Shown: one piece after another, positions 53,907 to 63,702 of the stretch
Layout of the letters: the number at the start of each line of letters is the position of its first letter
How positions within the stretch are numbered: the stretch's first letter is position 1
Assembly (NCBI RefSeq): GCF_000708885.1
Contig: NZ_JEOE01000014.1
Span: 1-64,000 of the forward strand
DNA: 64,000 bases
Direction of reading: 5' to 3'
DNA from: Cellulomonas sp. HZM
GTDB taxonomy: Bacteria > Actinomycetota > Actinomycetes > Actinomycetales > Cellulomonadaceae
Translations under genes and position numbers: made by a program
The notes under the pieces: model-generated
The model's input: only the letters and a program-made list of their open reading frames with translations
The model's database searches: none
Told to the model about the DNA's origin: nothing

Positions 53907-56234
53907 TCAGACGGGGTCGCGCCGCAGCACGAGGAGGGTCAGGTCGTCGGTCGCGGCGTCGTCGCGGCACGCCGCCATGACGGCGTCGACGTCGGAGCCC
54001 AGCGGACCCGCGAAGAGCTCCTCGAGCCGCGCGAGGCCCGCGCGCAGCCCGGTCTGGCGCGAGTCGACCAGGCCGTCGCTGTACAGCACCAGCGCACCGC
54101 CGGGCTCGATCGTCGCCGGCGCCGACCGCGGTGAGCCGGACCCGACGCCGAGCGGTCGCTCGACGACGCCGTCGACCAGTGCGGGCCGGCGCCCCGGCGC
54201 CAGCAGCAGGGGGCGCGGGTGGCCCGCGACGGCGATGTCCACCTCGCCCGTGGCGGGGTGGAGCACCGCGACGACGACCGTCGCCATCTCCGTCGGCATC
54301 GTGTGCCGGACGACGCGGTCGAGCCACGCGACGGTCGTCGCGGCGTCGTCGCCCCGCAGCAGGTAGCCGCGCAGCGTGTTGCGCAGCTGTCCCATCGACG
54401 CGGCCGCGGCCAGGCCGTGGCCCGCGACGTCGCCGACGACGACGGCGACCCTGCCGTCGGGCAGCGTGAGCGCGTCGTACCAGTCGCCGCCCACCTGGCC
54501 GCCCGCGGAGGGCTCGTAGCGTGCCTCGATCGTCCATCCGGGCACGGCGGGGATCTCTGCCGGCAGGAGGCTGCGCTGCACCGCGAGCGCAGTCGCGAGC
54601 TGCCAGCGGTTGCGCAGCAGCAGGACCTCGAGCAGGCGCGGACGAAGCTCGGAGGCCGAGCGCAGCTGCTGCTCGGTCCACGGCTCGCTCGTGTCCCGCA
54701 CCAGCTCGCTCCACCGGTCGAACGACTTGCGCGGGCTGAGCCGCACGGCATCGCCCTCGAGGCGGGCGATCGCCTTGTTGTGCGGGTCCCCGCCCCAGTC
54801 GACGCTGCGCACGGCCTCGTGCCGCAGCCAGACCACGCACTGCCCGTCGGGCAGGCGCACCGCGAGCAGGCCGGCGGCCCCCGGGAGCGCCGCAGCCAGC
54901 TCGGGCTCCTGGGCGACGAGCGACGTCCGGACCACGAGCTCCTGGTCCTGGGCGTCGACCCACGCGAGCAGCGGTGCCACGTCCTCCGGGACGTCACCCG
55001 TCGAGGCCACGCGACGTTCCACGCGCACGACCGCACCCTGCGCCGGCACGAGGTCGAGGACCGAGGGCCGCGCCGAGCCCGTGCGCCCCACCAGGGCGTC
55101 GGCGAGCGCGAGGTCCCCGTCACGGGCCGCGACCAGCAGCCGCTCGAGGGTGCCCGCGGCCGCGAGCTCCGCCTCGAGGTCGGCCTCCTGCGAGCGGGCG
55201 ACGAACCGCAGGGACAGCGTCGAGCCCAGGAACTCCGCCGCCGCGCGCACGGCGTACGGCGGGCAGTGCGGTCCCGAGTAGTGGTGGCACGCGACGAGGC
55301 CCCACAGCCGGCCCTCGCGCAGCAGCGAGATCGACATCGACGCCGCGACGCCCATGTTGCCGAGGTACTCGCAGTGGATCGGCGAGACGCTGCGCAGGGT
55401 CGAGTACGTCAGGTCGAGCGGGAGCCCGGTGCTCTCGTCGAGGCCGGGGACGAGCGGCGCGGGCTGGTACGCGACGTCCGCGATGAGCCGGATCCAGCTC
55501 TTCTCGTACAGCGCGCGGGCCTGCGGCGGGATGTCGCTCGCGGGGTAGTGCAGGCCGAAGAACGAGTTGAGGTCGTCGCGCTTCGCCTCGCCGACGACCT
55601 CGCCGTTGTACTGCTCGTCGAACCGGTAGACCATCACGCGGTCGAAGCCGGTGAGCGCGCGGACCTCGTTCGCCGCGACGTCGTACAGCTCCGGGAGCGT
55701 GAGCGCGCGGTTGAGGCGCTCCACGGCACCGCGCACCGCCTGGTAGGTGTTGGGGAAGGAGAACGGGCGTGGGCCGCGGGAGGCCTCGAGCTCGACGACG
55801 AGCAGCGTGCCCTGCCCGACGGCGACGCGGTGCAGCACCGCGTCGACCTCGAGCGGGCCGTCGACCGTGCCGGCCGTGACCACCAGCGGGTTGCGTGCGC
55901 GCAGGTCGCCCCAGGTCTGCAGGTGCGCGCGCAGCGGGTCGGTGGCCTCGCGCCCCAGCACGTCGTCGAGCGACGAGCCCAGCACGTCGTCGACGCCCAC
56001 GCCGAGCAGGTCCGCGACGTTGGCGGAGACGTGCCGCACCACGAGGTCCGGCTCGGTGACCGCGAGGAACACACCCCAGCGCTGGATGCTGCCGGGGATG
56101 TGGATGGGCTCGCGAGCGCAGTTGTCGAGGTCGACCGGAACGCCCGGGGCCAGCAGGTCGTCGCTCGTCGTCGTGCCTCTCTGGTGGACCGCGGTACGTC
56201 TGGACAGCGATGCGCGCCGTCGTCGCCGCGCCAC
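53907..56234 (-). CDS. Mirror copy of the bacteriophytochrome-SpoIIE phosphatase gene
   Basis: Same 775-residue translation as 31925-34252, including C39 and the phosphatase Asp residues. Confidence 0.86.
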   Translation of the reverse strand: MARRRRRASLSRRTAVHQRGTTTSDDLLAPGVPVDLDNCAREPIHIPGSIQRWGVFLAVTEPDLVVRHVSANVADLLGVGVDDVLGSSLDDVLGREATDPLRAHLQTWGDLRARNPLVVTAGTVDGPLEVDAVLHRVAVGQGTLLVVELEASRGPRPFSFPNTYQAVRGAVERLNRALTLPELYDVAANEVRALTGFDRVMVYRFDEQYNGEVVGEAKRDDLNSFFGLHYPASDIPPQARALYEKSWIRLIADVAYQPAPLVPGLDESTGLPLDLTYSTLRSVSPIHCEYLGNMGVAASMSISLLREGRLWGLVACHHYSGPHCPPYAVRAAAEFLGSTLSLRFVARSQEADLEAELAAAGTLERLLVAARDGDLALADALVGRTGSARPSVLDLVPAQGAVVRVERRVASTGDVPEDVAPLLAWVDAQDQELVVRTSLVAQEPELAAALPGAAGLLAVRLPDGQCVVWLRHEAVRSVDWGGDPHNKAIARLEGDAVRLSPRKSFDRWSELVRDTSEPWTEQQLRSASELRPRLLEVLLLRNRWQLATALAVQRSLLPAEIPAVPGWTIEARYEPSAGGQVGGDWYDALTLPDGRVAVVVGDVAGHGLAAAASMGQLRNTLRGYLLRGDDAATTVAWLDRVVRHTMPTEMATVVVAVLHPATGEVDIAVAGHPRPLLLAPGRRPALVDGVVERPLGVGSGSPRSAPATIEPGGALVLYSDGLVDSRQTGLRAGLARLEELFAGPLGSDVDAVMAACRDDAATDDLTLLVLRRDPV

Positions 56235-56273
56235 CGAACCGTAACCCAGGGTGGTGACGCCCGAGCACGACGA

Positions 56274-56302
56274 AGGCCCGCACGCTGCTCGCGTACGGGC
56301 CT
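56274..56302 (-). terminator. Mirror of the tRNA-cluster terminator
   Basis: Copy of the hairpin at 31857-31885. Confidence 0.75.
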
Positions 56303-56309
56303 CCCGCGG

Positions 56310-56382
56310 TGGCTCCGACCGGCGTCGATCCGGTGACCTTTCGATTTTCAGTCGAACGCTCTACCAACTGAGCTACAGAGCC
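56310..56382 (-). tRNA. Mirror copy of tRNA-Phe (GAA)
   Basis: Copy of 31777-31849, with the same unusual A at position 54. Confidence 0.9.
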
Positions 56383-56443
56383 GTGGGGGACCTGTGCCGG
56401 ACCCCCGGAACGAGAACGCCGGTCCGAGGACCGGCGCTTCGAG

Positions 56444-56517
56444 CGACCCCGACGGGACTTGAACCCGCGACCTCCGCCGTGACAGGGCGGCGCGCTAACC
56501 AACTGCGCTACGGGGCC
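56444..56517 (-). tRNA. Mirror copy of tRNA-Asp (GTC)
   Basis: Copy of 31642-31715. Confidence 0.92.
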
Positions 56518-56561
56518 TTGGTGTGAATCAAGACCTTCTTGCTGTACTGCTGAACTGCTCG

Positions 56562-56634
56562 TACCCCCAACGGGATTCGAACCCGTGCTACCGCCGTGAA
56601 AGGGCGGGGTCCTAGGCCGCTAGACGATGAGGGC
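56562..56634 (-). tRNA. Mirror copy of tRNA-Glu (TTC)
   Basis: Copy of 31525-31597. Confidence 0.92.
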
Positions 56635-56768
56635 GAGTCCGCCCCTGACGTCGAGGCGCCGGATGACCGTGGTAGAGCATACGGGGTCGCGCGCCCGATC
56701 TCCAAAGCGAGGTCGACGTGGCCTGCGCCACCCTCGTTCGCACCCGGCCGACCAGGCAGGATGGTGCC

Positions 56769-57122
56769 GTGTTCGAGATGCCGCGCGCCGAGTTCGAGGA
56801 CGCGGTCCGTGACGCGCTGGACGAGGTCCCGCCCGAGCTGACCGCGCTCATGGACAACGTCGTCGTGCTCGTCGAGGACCACGCGCCCGCCGACGACCCG
56901 ACGCTGCTCGGGCTGTACGAGGGCATCCCGCTCACCGAGCGCACCTCCTTCTACGCCGCGGGCTCGCTGCCCGACCGGATCACGATCTACCGGCTGCCGA
57001 CGCTCGAGATCTGCGAGACGCGCGACGACGTCGTCGAGGAGGTCGCGATCACCGTGGTCCACGAGATCGCGCACCACTTCGGCATCGACGACGACCGCCT
57101 GCACGAGCTGGGGTGGGACTGA
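56769..57122 (+). CDS. Mirror copy of the zincin-like metallopeptidase gene
   Basis: Same 117-residue translation as 31037-31390, HEIAHHFGID included. Confidence 0.82.
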   Translation: MFEMPRAEFEDAVRDALDEVPPELTALMDNVVVLVEDHAPADDPTLLGLYEGIPLTERTSFYAAGSLPDRITIYRLPTLEICETRDDVVEEVAITVVHEIAHHFGIDDDRLHELGWD

Positions 57123-58054
57123 TGGGCCACGCGCACGGCAGCGGCCACTCCCACGCGCACGACCACGTGACCGCCGCGCACGCGCACCGCGGGCGACTCG
57201 TGGCCGTGCTCGCGCTCACGCTCGTCGTGATGGCGGTCGAGGTCGTTGGCGGCGTGGTCTCGGGCTCGTTCGCGCTCGTCGCCGACGCGGGACACATGCT
57301 CACCGACGCCGCGGGCGTCGCGCTCGCGCTCGGAGCGACCGTGCTGGCCGCGCGGCCCGCGACCGAGACGCGCACGTTCGGGTGGCAGCGCGCCGAGATG
57401 CTGGCGGCGCTGGTCAACGGGCTGCTCATCGCGGTCGTCGGCGTGCTCGTGCTCGTCGGGGGCGTGCGGCGCATCGTGGCCCCCGAGCCCGTCGAGGGCG
57501 GTCTCATGCTCGTCGTCGCCGCGGTGGGCCTCGCCGCCAACGCCGTGGGCCTCGTGCTGCTGGTCCCCGGGCAGCGCGACTCGCTGAACCTGCGCGGCGC
57601 GTACCTCGAGGTGCTCGGCGACCTGCTGGGGTCCGCGGCGGTCATCGTCGCGGCGCTCGTGCTGCTCGCCACGGGGTTCGAGCGAGCCGACGGCATCGCG
57701 TCCGTCGCGATCGGCGTGATGATCCTGCCGCGCGCGGTCGGGCTGCTGCGGCAGGTCGCGCTCGTGCTGCTCGAGGCCACGCCCGCCGGGGTCGACCTGG
57801 GCGCGGTGCGCGCGCACATCTGCGGGGTCCGCGGCGTCGTCGGCGTGCACGACCTGCACGCGTGGACCATCACGTCGGGTGTGCCGGTGCTCTCCGCGCA
57901 CGTCGAGGTGCCCGACGAGGTCCTCGAGCGTGGCGAGGCCGGCCGCGTGCTCGACGACCTGCGCGGCTGCCTCGCGGGGCACTTCGACGTGGACCACTGC
58001 ACGTTCCAGCTCGAGCCGCCGTCGGCCGGCGAGGAGCAGCGCACGCACGCGTGA
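57122..58054 (+). CDS. Mirror copy of the cation diffusion facilitator gene
   Basis: Same 310-residue translation as 30105-31037; TGATG overlap kept. Confidence 0.85.
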   Translation: MGHAHGSGHSHAHDHVTAAHAHRGRLVAVLALTLVVMAVEVVGGVVSGSFALVADAGHMLTDAAGVALALGATVLAARPATETRTFGWQRAEMLAALVNGLLIAVVGVLVLVGGVRRIVAPEPVEGGLMLVVAAVGLAANAVGLVLLVPGQRDSLNLRGAYLEVLGDLLGSAAVIVAALVLLATGFERADGIASVAIGVMILPRAVGLLRQVALVLLEATPAGVDLGAVRAHICGVRGVVGVHDLHAWTITSGVPVLSAHVEVPDEVLERGEAGRVLDDLRGCLAGHFDVDHCTFQLEPPSAGEEQRTHA

Positions 58055-58088
58055 GCGGGTGTCGGACCCGCTCGCTAGGGTCGGTCGC

Positions 58089-58985
58089 ATGGTGAGGGTC
58101 GGGGTGGTGCTGCTCCCGCAGGAGCGCTGGTCGGTCGCGCGTGACCGGTGGCGCCAGGTCGAGGAGTGGGGCTTCGACCACGCCTGGAGCTACGACCACC
58201 TGGCGTGGCGCTCGCTCGCCGACGAGCCGTGGTTCGCGACCGTGCCGCTGCTCGCGGCCGCGGCGGCCGTCACCGAGCGCATCGATCTGGGCACGTTCGT
58301 CGCGTCCCCCAACTTTCGCCACCCGGTCCCGTTCGCCAAGGACGTGCTCGGGCTCGACGACGTGTCGGGCGGCCGGTTCCTGCTCGGGCTCGGAGCCGGG
58401 GGTGAGGGGTTCGACGCGCGCGTGCTCGGGCCCGCGCCGACGCGCGGCGAGCGCACGCGCCGGTTCGAGGAGTTCGTCGGCGTGCTCGACCAGCTGCTCA
58501 CGCAGCCCGTGACGAGCCATGCGGGCGAGTTCTACACGGCCGACGAGGCGCGGATGATCCCGGTGCCCGAGCGGCGACCGCCGTTCGTCGTCGCCGCCGC
58601 CGGCCCGCGGACCATGACGCTCGCGGCGCGGCTCGGCGACGGGTGGGTGACCTACGGACCGAGCTTCGGACCCGACGAGCAGGACGACCCCGCCGCGGCG
58701 CAGGAGGCGTGGTGGAGCGGGCTCGCGGAGGTGTCGTCGCAGGTCAGCGCGATCGAGGCGTCCGTGGGGCGGGACGTGCCGCTGCGGCGCTACCTGTCTC
58801 TCGACGGCGCGCCGATCTACTCGCTCACCTCGACCGACCTCGTGCTCGAGGGCATCGAGCGGGCGGCGGCGCTCGGGTTCGACGACGTCGTCGTGCACTG
58901 GCCGCGCGCCGAGGGCGTGTACGCGGGTTCCGAGCGCGTGCTGGAGGAGCTCGCGTCGCGGCTGCCGTCGATCCGGGCGGCCTAG
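58089..58985 (+). CDS. Mirror copy of the LLM-class oxidoreductase gene
   Basis: Same 298-residue translation as 29174-30070. Confidence 0.8.
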   Translation: MVRVGVVLLPQERWSVARDRWRQVEEWGFDHAWSYDHLAWRSLADEPWFATVPLLAAAAAVTERIDLGTFVASPNFRHPVPFAKDVLGLDDVSGGRFLLGLGAGGEGFDARVLGPAPTRGERTRRFEEFVGVLDQLLTQPVTSHAGEFYTADEARMIPVPERRPPFVVAAAGPRTMTLAARLGDGWVTYGPSFGPDEQDDPAAAQEAWWSGLAEVSSQVSAIEASVGRDVPLRRYLSLDGAPIYSLTSTDLVLEGIERAAALGFDDVVVHWPRAEGVYAGSERVLEELASRLPSIRAA

Positions 58986-59536
58986 CTCTCGCCGTCGCGA
59001 TCGTCGCGGTCCACGCGGTAGCGCACGTGCACCACCCCGCTGCCGAACCGGCGCTCGTCGACGAGCGTGAGTCTGGCGTGCAGGTCGTCGGCCAGAGCGC
59101 GGGTGCCGCCGCCGACGACCACCGGGTGCAGGAACAGCCGGATCTCGTCGACGATCCCCGCCCGCAGGGCGTGCGCCGCGATCGTGGGGCCGCCGACGGT
59201 GACGTGGCCGGGGATGGCCCGCACCGCGTCCGGGTCGAAGCGGCGCTCGAGCCGCGTGCGCGGGGTCGTCGTCGCGGCGAGCGTCGAGGAGAAGACGACC
59301 TTGTCCGCGTCGCGCCAGATGCGTGCGTAGTCGGCGGTCGTCGGGTCGTCGTCGCCGATCGTCTGCCACACCGCCATGACCTCGTACATGCGCCGGCCGT
59401 AGAGGTAGGTGGTGGCGGTGCGCTCGAGGTCGTTGACGAACCGGTGCACCTCGTCGTCGGGTGCGGCCCAGCCGAACCCGCCGGACGCGTCGTTCACGTA
59501 CCCGTCGAGCGAGGTGATCGCGGAGTAGGTCAGCAT
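58982..59536 (-). CDS. Mirror copy of the DHFR-like reductase gene
   Basis: Same 184-residue translation as 28623-29177; convergent four-base overlap kept. Confidence 0.82.
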   Translation of the reverse strand: MLTYSAITSLDGYVNDASGGFGWAAPDDEVHRFVNDLERTATTYLYGRRMYEVMAVWQTIGDDDPTTADYARIWRDADKVVFSSTLAATTTPRTRLERRFDPDAVRAIPGHVTVGGPTIAAHALRAGIVDEIRLFLHPVVVGGGTRALADDLHARLTLVDERRFGSGVVHVRYRVDRDDRDGES

Positions 59537-59562
59537 GCGGGCTCTCCTGCGCTCGGAACGGC

Positions 59563-60333
59563 TCAGGGCTGGTCGACGAGGTCGACGAGGTCGCGCACGC
59601 CCATGACCTCGACGAGGAAGCGCAGGCGCTCGGGCGCGCCCACGATCCGCACGCGTTCGCCCGACGACCGGTACGTGAGCGCGATGAAGCGCACGACCGT
59701 CGAGTCGACGAACGTCACGTCCGACGCGTCGATCGTCAGCGCGGGCCGCAGGTGTCCGTCCTCGGCGCCGTGCGCGACGTCCTCGAGGCGCTCGCTCAGC
59801 GCGGCGTCGATCTCGCCGACGAGCACGACGACGCCGTCGTCGCGCACGCTCACCGACCCGGCCTGGCGCATCGCTGCGTCGGGTGCCTCGTCGAAGACCG
59901 CCCACACCGTCTTCGAGCTGGCGTCGGCGAACCAGCCCACGTCGAGCGACAGTTCGCGCGCGAGGTGCAGCCCGAGCCCGCCGGCTCCCAGCACCCGGCG
60001 GCCGGCGAACACCGGCGTGACCGCCACGTCGTGGTCGGCCACCTCGAGCAGGTACGACCCGGCCCGCCGGTGCAGCCGCACGAGCGTCGGGGGCAGGCCG
60101 TGGTGCAGCGCGTTCGTCGCGAGCTCGGACGCGATGAGCACGATCTTGCTGGGGGTGTCGTCGAGCGACTCCGTGGGCGACGCGCCCTCGGCCTCCAGCC
60201 GACGGCCGAGGTCCGACCGGAGCGACGCGAGCTCGTCGGCCGAGCCGAGCGTCCACTCGTCGAGCAGCGTGTACCCCGCGGGCGGCCGTGCCATGGGCAG
60301 GTCGTCGTCGGTCTCGGTCACGTCGATCGGCAC
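59563..60333 (-). CDS. Mirror copy of the ATPase-STAS fusion gene
   Basis: Same 256-residue translation as 27826-28596. Confidence 0.78.
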   Translation of the reverse strand: MPIDVTETDDDLPMARPPAGYTLLDEWTLGSADELASLRSDLGRRLEAEGASPTESLDDTPSKIVLIASELATNALHHGLPPTLVRLHRRAGSYLLEVADHDVAVTPVFAGRRVLGAGGLGLHLARELSLDVGWFADASSKTVWAVFDEAPDAAMRQAGSVSVRDDGVVVLVGEIDAALSERLEDVAHGAEDGHLRPALTIDASDVTFVDSTVVRFIALTYRSSGERVRIVGAPERLRFLVEVMGVRDLVDLVDQP

Positions 60334-60414
60334 CGGAGGTACTCCCGGGGTGGAGGGGGGCGGCCCGCCGAGCGTACGTCGTGGCGAGCGCCGGCGCGCG
60401 TCCTCGCGGGTCCG

Positions 60415-60834
60415 TCAGGCGGTCGCGCCCGCGGCGCGGGTCGCCTCCTCGATCATCCGGACGAGGGCCGTGAGGTCCTCCTCGAACGTGAGCTCGCGCA
60501 GCATCGTCGTCGGGCGGTCGTCACGCATGCGCCAGACGAACGCGTAGAGCACCGGACGCCCGTCCTTCACGCGGCGCATGACGACGATGCCGGTGTCGCC
60601 CACGACCGTCGTCGTCGGGAACGACGCGTCGTCCGCCGGCTCCATCGTGAGGCCCTGCGCCGCGAGCTGGCCGAACCGCGCCATGAGCTGGGGCTTGGTG
60701 ATCCGCACGACCTGACCGGCCTGGTCGATCCGCAGGTTCTCGAACTCGTCGTCGTACACCGCGTCGAGCCGCGCGAGGTCCATCGTTACCCCGGCGTCGA
60801 GGTAGTCCTGCATGGCGTCCACGAGCGTCGTCAT
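60415..60834 (-). CDS. Mirror copy of the SnoaL-like gene
   Basis: Same 139-residue translation as 27325-27744. Confidence 0.66.
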   Translation of the reverse strand: MTTLVDAMQDYLDAGVTMDLARLDAVYDDEFENLRIDQAGQVVRITKPQLMARFGQLAAQGLTMEPADDASFPTTTVVGDTGIVVMRRVKDGRPVLYAFVWRMRDDRPTTMLRELTFEEDLTALVRMIEEATRAAGATA

Positions 60835-60842
60835 CGTTCCTC

Positions 60843-60894
60843 CTATAGCGGTGTTATAGCAACGATGCCGACGATAGGTATAGCGGTGTTATAG
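60843..60894. promoter_or_regulatory. Mirror of the paired TetR-type operators
   Basis: Two TATAGCGGTGTTATAG copies, at 60844-60859 and 60879-60894, mirroring 27265-27316. Confidence 0.72.
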
Positions 60895-60907
60895 AGTCAA
60901 CCCCGAC

Positions 60908-61513
60908 ATGGCGATCGACACCGAGCAGATCCTCGACGCGGCCCTCGACCTCCTGCGCGAGGGAGGGCTCGATGCCGTCACGGTGCGCGCGCTCACGACG
61001 CGCCTCGGCGTGCAGGCGCCCGCCGTGTACTGGCGCTTCGCGGGCAAGCGAGAGCTGCTGGACGCAGTCGCGGAGTCGGTGCTCGCCGAGCGCGTGCCCG
61101 GCCTCCCGCCGTTCGACGGGGTGCAGCCGTGGGCGCCGTGGTGGGCGGACCGGCTCCGGGCGCTGCGCGCAGCGATGCTCGCCTACCCGGACGGCGCCCG
61201 GCTCGTCACGGGCGCCACGCCCCTGCGGGTTCCGACCCTCGAGCGGCTCGTCGACGACGGTCTCGCGGCCGCCGAGGTCGCGGGCCTCGACCTCCTCGAC
61301 GCGGCCGTGCGCGTCTACACCTCGCTGCACTACACGTTCGGCCACGTCATCGAGGAGCAGGACTCGGCCGCTGTCGGGCGGATGGACGACGAGACGGCGG
61401 CGTCGTTCCACGAGCGGTACCCCGCCGTGGCGCGGCTGCTCGCGCTGGCGGTGTCGTCAGGCGCGACGCCGGACGACGCGTTCGACGCCGGGCTGCACCT
61501 GATCCTGCGCTGA
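60908..61513 (+). CDS. Mirror copy of the TetR-family repressor gene
   Basis: Same 201-residue translation as 26646-27251. Confidence 0.84.
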   Translation: MAIDTEQILDAALDLLREGGLDAVTVRALTTRLGVQAPAVYWRFAGKRELLDAVAESVLAERVPGLPPFDGVQPWAPWWADRLRALRAAMLAYPDGARLVTGATPLRVPTLERLVDDGLAAAEVAGLDLLDAAVRVYTSLHYTFGHVIEEQDSAAVGRMDDETAASFHERYPAVARLLALAVSSGATPDDAFDAGLHLILR

Positions 61514-61521
61514 GTGCCCGG

Positions 61522-62448
61522 TCAGAGCCGCCCGCCGGTGGACGGGCCGTGGGCCTCGTCGACGATGCGGGCGAGCGCGCGGGCCGAGTCCGGGACGCGG
61601 GGGAGCGACCGGGACCAGACGAGCGTCAGCGGGCGGTCCAGCGCGACGTCGGTGACCGAGACCTCGACGAGGCTGCCGGCGGCGAGCGCCTCGCGGACGG
61701 CGAGCCGGCTCAGCACCGCCGGGCCGCTGCCGGCGGCGACCGTGGCGCGGACCGCGGCGGTCGTCGGGAGCTGCGCGGCGGGGGTGCGGACGGCGTCGGC
61801 GCCGAGAGCTCCGGCGAGCGCCGCCTCGAACGCGGCGCGCGTGCCCGAACCCGCCTCGCGTGCGACGAGGGGCGCGGCAGACAGCTCGGCGCCGGTGATC
61901 GCATCGCGCGAGGCCCAGGGGTGGTCGGGCGCGACGACCACGACGAGCTCGTCGCGTGCGACGACGCGCGAGCGGACGTCGTCCGGGACGTGCGGGGTCT
62001 CGACGAAGCCGATGTCGCACGCGCCGTCGCGCACGAGCTCGAGCACGCGAGCGCTGTTCGCCGCGGTGAGCTCGACGTCCTGCGTCCCGGGAACGCCGGT
62101 CGCGCGCAGGCGCACGAGCCACGCGGGCAGCAGGTGCTCCGCGACGGTCAGGCTCGCGGCGACCCGCAGCGCCGCCGCACCCTCGCCGCGCAGGCTGGCG
62201 ACCGCGACGTCGAAGCGGGTCGCGGCCTCGACGACCTCGGCGGCCCACGACGCCACGACGCGTCCGGTCGTCGTCAGCTCGGACCCGCGCGCGGACCGGT
62301 CGACGAGCCGCGCGCCGACCTCTCGCTCGGTGGCCCGGACGCGCTGGCTGACCGCCTGCTGGCTCATCCCGAGTGCCCGCGCCGCAGCCGAGATGCTGCC
62401 CTGCTCGTCCACCGCGACCAGCACGCGCATCGCCGTCAGGTCCGTCAT
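61522..62448 (-). CDS. Mirror copy of the LysR-family regulator gene
   Basis: Same 308-residue translation as 25711-26637. Confidence 0.84.
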   Translation of the reverse strand: MTDLTAMRVLVAVDEQGSISAAARALGMSQQAVSQRVRATEREVGARLVDRSARGSELTTTGRVVASWAAEVVEAATRFDVAVASLRGEGAAALRVAASLTVAEHLLPAWLVRLRATGVPGTQDVELTAANSARVLELVRDGACDIGFVETPHVPDDVRSRVVARDELVVVVAPDHPWASRDAITGAELSAAPLVAREAGSGTRAAFEAALAGALGADAVRTPAAQLPTTAAVRATVAAGSGPAVLSRLAVREALAAGSLVEVSVTDVALDRPLTLVWSRSLPRVPDSARALARIVDEAHGPSTGGRL

Positions 62449-62463
62449 GGCGCCCAGGGTGTC

Positions 62464-62478
62464 ACAAGTAACGCTTGT
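62464..62478. promoter_or_regulatory. Mirror of the LysR-type operator dyad
   Basis: ACAAG-N5-CTTGT, copy of 25681-25695. Confidence 0.6.
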
Positions 62479-62534
62479 GCCCGGACAACGTCTCTCGTCT
62501 ACCGGCCGCCTCGGCGCCCGACCAGGCTGAGCAC

Positions 62535-63602
62535 GTGCTCCAGCAGCTCCCCACGCGCCCTCGGATCGGCGTCCGCCGGCTCGGACCCAACTGGTTCGCC
62601 TCCGTCATGGGCACGGGCATCGTCGCGACCGCCGGCGCCGGCCTCCCGCGCGCGCTCCCTGGCGTGCGACCGTTCGCGACGACAGTGTGGGTGCTCGCCG
62701 CGACGTTGCTGCTCGTGCTCGTCGTCGCGACCGCGGTGCACTGGGTGCGGCACCGCGACGCCGCGCGCGCCCACGTGCTCGACCCGGTGATGGCCCACTT
62801 CTACGGCGCGCCGCCGATGGCGATCATGACGGTCGGGGCGGGTGCGCTCGTCGTCGGCCCACCGCTGCTCGGCGCTCGTACGGCAGTGCTCGTCGACGCC
62901 GCGCTGTGGTCGGTCGGCACCGTGCTCGGGCTCGCGACCGCCGTCGTCGTCCCCGTCGTCGCCGCGACCCGGCACGAGCCGCACCCGCCGTTCGCCGGCA
63001 GGCTCATGCCCGTCGTCCCGCCCATGGTCTCCGCGGCCACCGGCGCGGTGCTCCTGCCGCACGTCCCGCCCCACCAGCGCGGGCCGTTCGGGGTGGCGCT
63101 CGTCGTGCTGTTCGTCGCGGGGCTCGTCGGGACGCTCCTCGTGCTGCCCGGGGTGGTGCGCGCCGTCCGGGGCGGCCACCTCGGGACCGTGGCGCTCGTG
63201 CCGACGCTGTGGATCGTGCTCGGCCCGCTCGGCCAGTCGGTGACCGCGGCCAACCTCATGGCCGGCGACGCGGCGCTCGTCGACCCGTCCGCCGCCCGGC
63301 TCGCGCGCGGTGTCGCGGTCGCGTTCGGCGTCGTCGTGCTGACCGCCGCCGCGGTGTGGGCATGTGTCGCGCTGCGGCTGACGCTCGCCGCCCGTCCGCC
63401 GTTCGGGCTGCCGTGGTGGTCGTTCACGTTCCCCGTCGGGACGTGCGTCACGGGGCTCTCGGCGCTCGCGGTGCGGACGGGGGCGCGCCCGCTCGCCGAC
63501 GTCGCGCTCGCGGCGTACCTCGTGCTCGTCGTGGTCTGGGCGACGGTGGCGGCGCGCACCTGGCGGGGCGTCGTCGTGACGCGCGTGCTGCTGCCGGCGT
63601 GA
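62535..63602 (+). CDS. Mirror copy of the TDT-family transporter gene
   Basis: Same translation as 24557-25624, with the same uncertainty over GTG 62535 or the longer TTG start at 62475. Confidence 0.76.
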   Translation: MLQQLPTRPRIGVRRLGPNWFASVMGTGIVATAGAGLPRALPGVRPFATTVWVLAATLLLVLVVATAVHWVRHRDAARAHVLDPVMAHFYGAPPMAIMTVGAGALVVGPPLLGARTAVLVDAALWSVGTVLGLATAVVVPVVAATRHEPHPPFAGRLMPVVPPMVSAATGAVLLPHVPPHQRGPFGVALVVLFVAGLVGTLLVLPGVVRAVRGGHLGTVALVPTLWIVLGPLGQSVTAANLMAGDAALVDPSAARLARGVAVAFGVVVLTAAAVWACVALRLTLAARPPFGLPWWSFTFPVGTCVTGLSALAVRTGARPLADVALAAYLVLVVVWATVAARTWRGVVVTRVLLPA

Positions 63603-63702
63603 AGCGTCCACGGTGGCCCCACAGCTCCTGCACATGAGCGCCACCGGTGGGCTCCCGGCCGCGGTACCGTCAGCCTGACGACGACGACTGCGGGGGGCAA
63701 CC